36,755 bases of DNA, from contig CAINDO010000464.1 in NCBI GenBank assembly GCA_903847385.1, forward strand, positions 1-36,755, read 5' to 3'. The first letter of the stretch is position 1. Every line of letters starts with the position of its first letter. The notes under the pieces were generated by a model. The model was given only the letters and a program-made list of their open reading frames with translations, was not told where the DNA came from and searched no databases. Origin of the DNA: an uncultured Myxococcales bacterium (GTDB lineage: Bacteria > Myxococcota_A > Bradymonadia > UBA7976 > UBA1532). Below are positions 27,385-33,648 of this stretch, one piece after another. Both the position numbers and the translations under genes were made by a program.

Positions 27385-28316
27385 GTCGGAGAGCGCGCCC
27401 CCTCGCGGTGGGTCTTGAACCCCAGCAGATACTGCGTGAACGGGCGCCGGAAGCGCGCGAGGTCCACGGACTCGTGCATGGCGCGGGCGTCACCGGCGGT
27501 GACCAGCGTGCGGTTGTAGAAGGGCGCGTCCAGCAGCGTCCGCAGGCGCGGCGCGGTGCCGAGGTCGGCGGGCAGCGCGCGGGGGACACCCCAGAGCGGC
27601 CGCGCGGCCCTGTGCCACTCGGCGTCGGGCAGCGTCGTGCGGCGACCGGCGGCGTCCCAGGTGAGGCCGTGATCGAAGCGGCTGCCGTCGGCGCGCTCGC
27701 CGGCGTAACGCACGCTCGCGGCGTCCGGCGTCGCCCAGCGCAGCCACTGCCAGCGCTCGAACGCGCGCTCCAGGGGCGCGTCGCCCGTGTTGGCGTCGTG
27801 GTAGGCCGTGCCCTCGAAGCGGAGCGCCGGATCCTGCAGATCGACGGAAATGCGGGCCTTCGGACAGACCGGTGACCACGTCTGCCCCGGCGCCAGGGTC
27901 ACGGGCTCGCCATCGAAGACGAGGCCCGACAAGCGAATGCGGCCCTTGACGGCGCGCGTGTCGGCCCGGCCGAAGAAGCGCGTGCGCGGCACGTCCAGCG
28001 CGATGGACAGGCCGTCGTTCGTGGCGGTGACGACCGAGGCGCCGAGCGCGAGCGTGTCCAGTTCGCGAGTGGGCGCGAGGCCCTCGTGCATGACCCACGC
28101 GTCCGCGCCGGGGCCGTGCAGCGCCACGTTCACCGCGCAGAAGTCCAGCGGCGAAGCGGGTCCGCGCGCGCGCGCCGCGGCGTAGGCCGGCGAGAACACG
28201 CTGCCCACGAAGAAGATCAGCGTCAGGGCGTGGCGGCCGTCGTCGGAGACGGCATCGAGATACCACCAGGCGTAGCCGTCGTCGGCGACCGCGACGTCGA
28301 AGGCAGGTCCGCCCAG
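27381..28316 (-). CDS. crtC: Carotenoid 1,2-hydratase
   Basis: About 311 residues if it starts at CTG 28316. CrtC adds water to the 1,2 double bond of acyclic carotenoid ends. Family blocks are DGYAWWYLDAVSDDGRHALT, FFVGSVFSPAYAAARARG, SPLDFCAVNVALHGP, PKARISVDLQDPALRFEGTA and YHDANTGDAPLERAFERWQW. No ATG, GTG or TTG lies in frame before the conserved N-terminus; the nearest is GTG 28208, which would remove about 36 residues including the YAWWY block. A CTG start inside crtD or some coupling is therefore needed. The gene overlaps the crtD-like 3' end by about 94 bases, and its stop overlaps the glycosyltransferase start. Function confident, start uncertain. Confidence 0.85.
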   Translation of the reverse strand: MGGPAFDVAVADDGYAWWYLDAVSDDGRHALTLIFFVGSVFSPAYAAARARGPASPLDFCAVNVALHGPGADAWVMHEGLAPTRELDTLALGASVVTATNDGLSIALDVPRTRFFGRADTRAVKGRIRLSGLVFDGEPVTLAPGQTWSPVCPKARISVDLQDPALRFEGTAYHDANTGDAPLERAFERWQWLRWATPDAASVRYAGERADGSRFDHGLTWDAAGRRTTLPDAEWHRAARPLWGVPRALPADLGTAPRLRTLLDAPFYNRTLVTAGDARAMHESVDLARFRRPFTQYLLGFKTHREGARSPT

Positions 28317-29845
28317 AGCGCTTCGGCGGCCCGGGCCCCGCTCAGCGCCGCCATCGGCATCCCCGCGCCCGGGTGCACCGTGCCCCCGGCCAGGTACAGG
28401 CCGGGCACCGGCGAGCGCGCCGCCGGCCGCAGGAACGCCTGCCGCCAGCCATGGCTCGCCCGTCCGTAGAGCGAGCCCCCCGAGCCCGGATACAGGTCGG
28501 CCCAGCCCTCGGGCGTCCGCGTCTGCGTCGCCTGCGTCAGCGTCACGCCGAACGGCGCCAGGCGCGCCGCGATCCAGGTCGTCGCCGCCGCCGGCGTCGA
28601 GAGCGCGCCACGGCTCGAGTCGTTGCGTTCCGGGTTCCATGGGGACGAGCTCCGCGACGAGGGCTCCGGCACGGCCGGGGCGTTGATGAGGGCGAGGACG
28701 CGCTCGGGCGTGGGCGTGGCGAGGGTCAGCGCGTCCGGCGCGCGGTCCTGCGCGCAGACGTAGAGCGTCGGGTCGTCCGGCACCCGACCGCGGTCGAAGA
28801 GCGCGCCGAACTCGGCCGCGCTGTCCGCGCCGAAGAACACGTTGTGGTGGCTCAGCGGCGCGTCCGCCGCGGCGTGCGCCAGGCCGCAGACCGTGATGGC
28901 CGAGAGCGCGCGCTCGCCCGAGGGCGTCACCGCGCCGACGACCTCCGGGCCGAGGAGGCCGCTCGAGAGCGCCGTGGCGTCGCCGGCGAACACCACCGCG
29001 TCGAAGGTATGGGCCCCGCCATCGGACGTCTCCAGGCCGCACACGCGACCGCCGCGGCGGGTCAGGCGCGCGACCTCGACGCCGGTGCGCATCTCCACGC
29101 CGCGCCGCTCCGCGAGCCCGACGAGCGCCGCGACCAGGCGCCGAATGCCGCCGTCGACGCAGAACACGCCGGCCATCTCCACGCCCGCGATCACCGCCAG
29201 CGTGGCCGGCGCCTTGAACGGCGAGCTGCCCACGTAGGTCGCGTAGCGGCCGAAGAGCTGGCGCAGGCGCGGCTCGCGGAAGTGGTCGCCCAGCGACGTC
29301 CACAGCGAGCGCAGGCCGTCGATGCGGGCCAGATCGGGGAGGGCGCTCAGCCCGAAGGTGCGCAGCGTGCCCAGCACGGTCGGGCGCTGGCCCTGCACGA
29401 ACGGCGCGTCGACGATCTCGTACACGCGGCGCGCCTGCGCGGCGAAGGCGTCGAAGCCCGCGGCCTCGCGCTCGCCGAACGTCTCGACGATGGCGGCGCG
29501 GCTGCGCGCGTGGTCCGCGAACAGATCGAGCCGGCCGCCGTCCTGCCAGAAGTGGCGCGCGAGCACGTCCGCGCGGCGCAGGGTCACGTGGTCCTCCAGA
29601 CGCTCGCCGGCCGCGGCGAACAGCTCGGCGAAGACCTGCGGCATCGTGACCACGGTGGGGCCCGTGTCCAGGGTCTGTCCGCCGATCGTCTCACCCCGCG
29701 CCTTGCCGCCGGCGGTGTCGCCGCGCTCGAAGAGCGTGACGCGGGCGCCCCGGCCGGCCAGCCGCAGCGCCGCCGCGAGCCCGCCCATGCCGGCGCCGAC
29801 GACGGCGACGTGGGGTGAAACCGGACTGAACGTCGATGAATCCAT
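28223..29845 (-). CDS. crtD: CrtI-family carotenoid desaturase (CrtD-like)
   Basis: 540 residues. The FAD site VAVVGAGMGGLAAALRLAGRG and the substrate block TAGGKARGETIGGQTLDTGPTVV are near the N-terminus. The C-terminal signature GLYLAGGTVHPGAGMPMAALSGARAAEAL is complete. The last ~25 residues are low-complexity Ser/Thr/Pro and only arise because the frame runs over the start of crtC. Position directly upstream of crtC matches the myxobacterial crtD-crtC order, so 3,4-desaturation of hydroxylated carotenoids is the likely step; a second CrtI is the alternative. The ATG at 29845 has no purine-rich ribosome binding site and lies 7 bases after a good -10, so the mRNA is probably leaderless. Confidence 0.88.
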   Translation of the reverse strand: MDSSTFSPVSPHVAVVGAGMGGLAAALRLAGRGARVTLFERGDTAGGKARGETIGGQTLDTGPTVVTMPQVFAELFAAAGERLEDHVTLRRADVLARHFWQDGGRLDLFADHARSRAAIVETFGEREAAGFDAFAAQARRVYEIVDAPFVQGQRPTVLGTLRTFGLSALPDLARIDGLRSLWTSLGDHFREPRLRQLFGRYATYVGSSPFKAPATLAVIAGVEMAGVFCVDGGIRRLVAALVGLAERRGVEMRTGVEVARLTRRGGRVCGLETSDGGAHTFDAVVFAGDATALSSGLLGPEVVGAVTPSGERALSAITVCGLAHAAADAPLSHHNVFFGADSAAEFGALFDRGRVPDDPTLYVCAQDRAPDALTLATPTPERVLALINAPAVPEPSSRSSSPWNPERNDSSRGALSTPAAATTWIAARLAPFGVTLTQATQTRTPEGWADLYPGSGGSLYGRASHGWRQAFLRPAARSPVPGLYLAGGTVHPGAGMPMAALSGARAAEALWADLPSTSRSPTTATPGGISMPSPTTAATP

Positions 29846-29852
29846 GAACAGA

Positions 29853-29881
29853 ACAGTAGACAAACATTCGCAATGTTTCAA
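29853..29881 (-). promoter_or_regulatory. Leaderless promoter of the crtD-crtC-GT operon
   Basis: On the minus strand TTGAAA (29876-29881) and TACTGT (29853-29858) are 17 bases apart. Only 7 bases separate the -10 from the ATG, so transcription should start at or next to the start codon. A perfect 17-base dyad lies between the two hexamers and overlaps the -35. Confidence 0.6.
29862..29878. promoter_or_regulatory. Operator-like perfect dyad AAACATT-CGC-AATGTTT
   Basis: Seven-base arms are exactly complementary around a CGC centre. The dyad occupies the spacer between -35 and -10 of the crtD promoter, the usual position of MerR-family operators. Myxobacterial carotenogenesis is known to be controlled by CarA/CarH of the MerR/LitR type, so such a regulator is a reasonable candidate. 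None is encoded in the window. Confidence 0.6.
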
Positions 29882-29897
29882 CCGTCCCCCAGAATCA

Positions 29898-29917
29898 TTT
29901 GACAAACGTTGTTCAAA
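29898..29917. promoter_or_regulatory. Imperfect palindrome upstream of crtE
   Basis: TTTGACAAACGTTGTTCAAA pairs with its own complement at 16 of 20 positions, with a central AACGTT. It overlaps TTGACA, the consensus -35, at 29899-29904. GACAAACRTT is shared with the crtD operator 40 bases away, suggesting one regulator for both directions. Confidence 0.5.
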
Positions 29918-29927
29918 TGCGAAAGCT
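29899..29927 (+). promoter_or_regulatory. Candidate crtE promoter with weak -10
   Basis: A perfect TTGACA is followed after 17 bases by AAAGCT, a poor -10, and then 7 bases before the ATG at 29935. The spacing equals that of the leaderless crtD promoter. The weak -10 would fit activator dependence, but the match may be coincidental. Confidence 0.3.
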
Positions 29928-29934
29928 GGAACCC

Positions 29935-30840
29935 ATGAACAGCCCCGACCGCATCGAAGAAGTCCTCTGGGAGAGCTTGGCCCGCATGACCCGTGAGCCG
30001 TGCCCGCCACGGCTCGCCGAAGCGCTGGAGCACGCGGTGTTCCCGGGCGGTGGCCGCGTGCGGCCGCGTCTGGTGGTCGCGGTGGCCGAGGCCATCGCGG
30101 GCGGCGTGGCGGAAGCCCCCCGGGCCGTCGCCCTGGCCGACGCCGGCGCCGCGGCCGTCGAGTTCCTCCACTGCGCCTCGCTCGTGCACGACGACCTGCC
30201 GTGTTTCGACGACGCCGAGTTCCGGCGCGGCCGGCCGACGGTGCACACCGTCTTCGGCGAGAGCACCGCGGTGCTCGTCGGCGACGCCCTCATCGTCGGC
30301 GCCTTCCAGGTGCTGATCGGCGCGGCGACGCGAGACGCGGCCGCCGTGCGCATGCTCGCCCTGCTGGGCGACGCCGCCGGCTCGCCGCGCGGCATCGCCG
30401 CCGGACAGGCGTGGGAGGCCGAGCCCAGCGTCGACCTCGTCGCCTACCACGACGCCAAGACCGCCTCGATGTTCGAGGCCGCCGTGATGATGGGCGCGCT
30501 GGCGGCGGGCGCGGAGCCCGGGCCCTGGCGGCTCGTCGGGCGCCTGCTCGGCGAGGCCTACCAGCTCGCGGACGACCTGGCCGACCTGTCCTCGAGCGCC
30601 GAGGCGCTGGGCAAACCGGTGCGGCAGGACAGCCGCAACGACCGGCCCAACGCCGCGCTGCACCTGGGCATGAACGGCGCCCGCCTGCGGCTGCGCCGCA
30701 CGCTGGAGTCGGCCTGCGAGGCCGTGCCCGAGTGCCGCGGGCGCGCGCGGCTGCTGGGCCTGATCGAACACGTCGGCCTGCGTCTCCTGACGGCGGCCGA
30801 GGCCGGACCCGTCGTGGTGGAGAGCGCCGCGGTCGCCTGA
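29935..30840 (+). CDS. crtE: Geranylgeranyl diphosphate synthase
   Basis: 301 residues. This trans-prenyltransferase makes the C20 precursor used by phytoene synthase. The first Asp-rich motif is in CASLVHDDLPCFDDAEFRRGRP and the second in AYQLADDLADLSS, both complete. The GGGRVRPRLVVAVAEA block near the N-terminus is the usual substrate-binding start (G-G-K-R-x-R-P) with Lys replaced by Gly-Arg. The ATG at 29935 is preceded by a weak GGA; an in-frame ATG at 29917 would add six residues. The gene diverges from crtD across a shared 89-base regulatory region. FPP synthase is the main alternative, but the carotenoid context supports GGPP. Confidence 0.9.
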   Translation: MNSPDRIEEVLWESLARMTREPCPPRLAEALEHAVFPGGGRVRPRLVVAVAEAIAGGVAEAPRAVALADAGAAAVEFLHCASLVHDDLPCFDDAEFRRGRPTVHTVFGESTAVLVGDALIVGAFQVLIGAATRDAAAVRMLALLGDAAGSPRGIAAGQAWEAEPSVDLVAYHDAKTASMFEAAVMMGALAAGAEPGPWRLVGRLLGEAYQLADDLADLSSSAEALGKPVRQDSRNDRPNAALHLGMNGARLRLRRTLESACEAVPECRGRARLLGLIEHVGLRLLTAAEAGPVVVESAAVA

Positions 30841-30852
30841 CGCCGCGTTGCC

Positions 30853-31437
30853 TTACTCGGCCTTGCGGCGGTCGGACTCGTCGTTGAGCTCGTCGAAGGC
30901 GCGGCTCGCGTTGGCGCGGATGATCTCCTTCGCCCGGGCGCTGAGCTTCTCCATCTGGTCGAGCTGCGCCGCGAAGGCCGTCGGATCCAGGCGGGCGAGC
31001 GCGTACTGCGTGTCCTGCTCCATGTCGAAGAAGCGGTCCACGACCTCGACGCCCGAGAGCTCCATCTCGGTGAAGACCTTGGTGGCCTCCTGGCGGTGGG
31101 CCTCGGCGGCCTCCTTGTCGCCGTCGTTGGTGCTGGCCTCGTAGTTCTTGATGAGGTTCTGCACCTTGCTGCTGAAGATCTTGGCGAGCTCGGCGCGGGC
31201 CTGAGCGTCCGCCGTGCTGCGGCGCAGGCTGACGGAGCTGATCTTGCTCGCCACGCCCACGCCGTACATCGCCTTGTCCTTCATGGCGGCGGCGCCGCGA
31301 TCCACCCAGTCCGGGCGGTCGTCGTGCGTGCCCTCGGAGGGCTGAGCGCCGCCGCAGGCCGTCATCACGGCGGCGGTGGCCAGGCCGAGCGCGAAGGCGG
31401 CGCGGCGGAGGGTCGTGCGGGTCTCGAAACGCTTCAT
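30853..31437 (-). CDS. LPP20-family lipoprotein
   Basis: 194 residues. A lipobox-type TAC follows the hydrophobic AFALGLATAAVMTAC. The mature part begins with DRPDWVDRGAAAMKDKAMYG and continues with a VGVASKISSVSLRR..ADAQARAELAKI block. This is the arrangement of LPP20-type lipoproteins (PF02169): P-W, then GVG, then repeated Ala-rich helices. The C-terminal half is helical and charged. GGAG six bases before the ATG supports the start. It follows a 63-residue lipoprotein by 11 bases and converges with crtE. LPP20-like proteins are envelope proteins of unclear function, sometimes linked to secretion or motility systems; I cannot say which applies here. Confidence 0.75.
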   Translation of the reverse strand: MKRFETRTTLRRAAFALGLATAAVMTACGGAQPSEGTHDDRPDWVDRGAAAMKDKAMYGVGVASKISSVSLRRSTADAQARAELAKIFSSKVQNLIKNYEASTNDGDKEAAEAHRQEATKVFTEMELSGVEVVDRFFDMEQDTQYALARLDPTAFAAQLDQMEKLSARAKEIIRANASRAFDELNDESDRRKAE

Positions 31438-31448
31438 GGGATCTCCGT

Positions 31449-31640
31449 TCAGTCTTCCTTGTGTTTGTCGGACTCGCGGTCCAGGTCTCGGTCGGCGTCG
31501 TCCGCGTTGCGGCGGATGCTCTCCGTGTCGACCTTCTGCGGCGGGCCGCCACAGGCGGTCGTCGCGGCGGTGACGGCGGCCACGAGGCCCAGGGCCACCA
31601 GGAGCCGGGTGAGCAGGCGAATCGAGCGGTCGGGCTTCAT
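31449..31640 (-). CDS. Small lipoprotein, 63 residues
   Basis: A short basic N-terminus (KPDRSIRLLTR), a hydrophobic core and the lipobox-like TTAC precede a mature peptide of only about 30 residues. That peptide is almost entirely charged (DTESIRRNADDADRDLDRE). GGAGG lies eight bases before the ATG. It is the first gene of a two-gene unit with the LPP20-like lipoprotein 11 bases downstream. The peptide could be a small helical envelope partner of that protein. I recognise no family. Confidence 0.6.
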   Translation of the reverse strand: MKPDRSIRLLTRLLVALGLVAAVTAATTACGGPPQKVDTESIRRNADDADRDLDRESDKHKED

Positions 31641-31746
31641 GGAACGGCCTCCGGAGGCGCAGTTGCGGGGTCTTGGCCACTCGACGCCGGTCGACGACGG
31701 TAAATTCATGCCGGCGCCGGCGCGGCGTCGTTGAAAGTCGGCCGGG

Positions 31747-31780
31747 ATTCTACGCCGTCGCGCGGGGCAGGGCGTAGAAT
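31747..31780. promoter_or_regulatory. Symmetric divergent promoter/operator with two TAGAAT elements
   Basis: ATTCTACGCC and GGCGTAGAAT form a perfect 10-bp inverted repeat with a 14-base spacer. Each arm contains TAGAAT, a five-of-six -10 match, pointing outward toward the divergent lipoprotein genes. Neither has a good -35. A dimeric regulator site or overlapping activator-dependent promoters would explain the symmetry. Confidence 0.5.
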
Positions 31781-31845
31781 TCGCGGCCGTCGAGCCGCGT
31801 CGGTCGGACGACGGTCGACGACGTTCCGTGACGGCGGAGTTCAGC

Positions 31846-32910
31846 GTGCGCATGCGTGGCCAGCGAAGTCTGATGTTTCTGGGGTTGGGGCTGAGCCTCA
31901 CGGCCTGCGGCGGCCAGGGCGGCGTGCGCAAGCCCGGCCCCGCCCGGAGCACGCCCGAGGCGGCCGACCTGCCCCCGGCGCCGCCGGGCAGCCTGCACGC
32001 GGACGGCTTCGGGCCCACGCTGCGGGAGGCGTCGCTGGACGCCAAACGCGCCGTGGCCGAGCAGCTGCGCGCCAAGATCGCCAGCCGGCTGGACGCGCAG
32101 GAGACGGAGGACTCGCTGCGCGGCGGCTCGCGGGACGTCTCGCAGCGCATCCGCACGGAGAGCGACTTCGAGCACGCCGAGCTGATCCAGATCCGGGGCG
32201 ACGCCGCGGTGGACGGCGGCTTCGTGGTCCGCGCCTACCTGGATCGCGACCGCGCCGCGGCGGTGTATCGCGAGGAGATCCACGCCGAGCAGGAGAAACT
32301 TCAGGCGCTGGTACCCGTGGCCGAGAAGGCCCTGGTCGAGGCGGATACGGCCCGCTTGCTGCGGGTGGACGCCTCGCCGGGCGCGCACCTGGAGCGCCTG
32401 CTCGCCAAGCGCCGCATCCTGGCCCGGGTGGGGGACCGCGACAGCGATCCCGGCGCACCGGACGACACCGCCGCCGAGGAGTTGGAGCGCCGCGTGAGCG
32501 CGGCCCGCCGCGGCGTCGCGCTGCGCCTGCAGGTCGAGGGCGAGGCCCCGCCGACCGTGCGCGCCGCCGCCGTCGAGGCCGTGTCCAAGCAGTTCCAGGC
32601 CCGCGGCTGCACGCTGACCGAGGCGCCCTTCGACCCCGTGATGCCCGGCGTGCCGGCGGCGGACGTCACGCTGCGGCTCGTCGTGCGCGACGCGCAGGAG
32701 GCCGGCGTCGAGTGGCGCTACCTGGGCTTCGAGCTCACCGCCGTGGACGCGCGCTCCAAAGAGAGCTTCTTCCGCTACACGGCGATGCCCGACTTCGCCA
32801 AGGGCGGCGGCAAGGGCTGGGATCAGGCCGATCGGGGCCTGGTGAAGGCCCTGAACGACAAGCTCGCCGACAAGGCGCCGGCGGCCTTCGCGGCGCTCAC
32901 CTGCCGCTGA
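31846..32910 (+). CDS. LPP20-like lipoprotein with C-terminal alpha/beta domain
   Basis: 354 residues from GTG 31846, which has GGAG six bases upstream; ATG 31852 is also possible. The signal LMFLGLGLSLTAC ends in a lipobox Cys. The mature protein contains DGFGPTLREASLDAKRAVAEQLRAKIASRL, the Ala-rich helix of LPP20/FlgT-type proteins. A long charged helical region follows, and then a compact C-terminal domain (VEGEAPPTVRAAAVEAVSKQF to FAALTCR). It is transcribed away from the other LPP20-like gene across a symmetric promoter dyad, so the two may be co-regulated. Its stop is 3 bases from the convergent DprE2-like gene. The function is unknown. Confidence 0.72.
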   Translation: MRMRGQRSLMFLGLGLSLTACGGQGGVRKPGPARSTPEAADLPPAPPGSLHADGFGPTLREASLDAKRAVAEQLRAKIASRLDAQETEDSLRGGSRDVSQRIRTESDFEHAELIQIRGDAAVDGGFVVRAYLDRDRAAAVYREEIHAEQEKLQALVPVAEKALVEADTARLLRVDASPGAHLERLLAKRRILARVGDRDSDPGAPDDTAAEELERRVSAARRGVALRLQVEGEAPPTVRAAAVEAVSKQFQARGCTLTEAPFDPVMPGVPAADVTLRLVVRDAQEAGVEWRYLGFELTAVDARSKESFFRYTAMPDFAKGGGKGWDQADRGLVKALNDKLADKAPAAFAALTCR

Positions 32911-32913
32911 GAC

Positions 32914-33648
32914 TCAGAGCGACAGGCGCTTGAAGGCCGCCTCGGGGATGGCCTTCACCACGCTCATGATGCCCCGCCAGAAGTGCGGGTAGTAGAAGAC
33001 GTCCGACCGGCCGCGCTGCGCGTCGAAGATGGCGCGGCTGACGGCGTCCGGGGCGGCGATGGGGATGCCCGTCTTCAGGCCGTAGGTCATGCGCGTGTCC
33101 ACGAAGCCGAGCTTCACGGTCATCACGTGCACGCCGGACTTGAACAGGCGGTTGCGCAGGCCCTGCAGGTACAGCGCGAACGCGCCCTTGGCGCTGCCGT
33201 AGATGTAGTTGCTCTGCCGGCCGCGGTCGCCGGCCACGCTGGCGATGCCCACGATGGAGCCCGCCGCGCGCTCGGTCATCGACGCCGCCAACAGCTCGCA
33301 GATGGAGACGGCCGCCGTGTAGTTCACGTCGATCACGTGGCGCGCCGCCTCGAAGTCGCCCTCGGAGGCGTGCTGATCGCCCATGTCGCCGAAGGCGAGG
33401 ATCGCCACCTCGATGGGGCCGACCGTCTCGCGGACGGAGTCGAGAAACGCCGCATGACCGGCGAAGTCCGTGGCGTCGAAGCGGCCCGAGGCGCAGGTGC
33501 CCTCGGTGCGCACGCCCACGTCCGCGGCGACACGCGCCGCCTCGTCCGCATCCCGCGCGGCCACGAAGACCGACTGCCCGTTCTCGGCGTAACGATGGGC
33601 GAGCTCGTGCGCGATGCGCGAAGTCGCCCCCAGGATCAGAACGCTCAT
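32914..33648 (-). CDS. dprE2: SDR oxidoreductase, DprE2-like
   Basis: 244 residues. In mycobacteria DprE2 reduces the 2-keto intermediate of decaprenylphosphoryl-ribose to the arabinose form. The Rossmann start is VLILGATSRIAHELAHRYA. The catalytic region is IASVAGDRGRQSNYIYGSAK (Ser, YxxxK), followed by KLGFVDTRM. VNYTAAVSICELLAASM and the C-terminal VVKAIPEAAFKRL resemble mycobacterial DprE2 at the same positions. GGAGG lies six bases before the ATG, which overlaps the stop of the preceding gene (ATGA). Pairing with a DprE1-like oxidase supports a two-step epimerisation of a lipid-linked sugar. The polyprenyl substrate is inferred, and no DPPR synthase gene is in the window. Confidence 0.8.
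   Translation of the reverse strand: MSVLILGATSRIAHELAHRYAENGQSVFVAARDADEAARVAADVGVRTEGTCASGRFDATDFAGHAAFLDSVRETVGPIEVAILAFGDMGDQHASEGDFEAARHVIDVNYTAAVSICELLAASMTERAAGSIVGIASVAGDRGRQSNYIYGSAKGAFALYLQGLRNRLFKSGVHVMTVKLGFVDTRMTYGLKTGIPIAAPDAVSRAIFDAQRGRSDVFYYPHFWRGIMSVVKAIPEAAFKRLSL

Noticed and set aside
28223..28330. Programmed -1 frameshift fusing crtD and crtC
   Set aside because: No X-XXY-YYZ heptamer is in the overlap in the right phase, and separate CrtD and CrtC proteins are the known arrangement.
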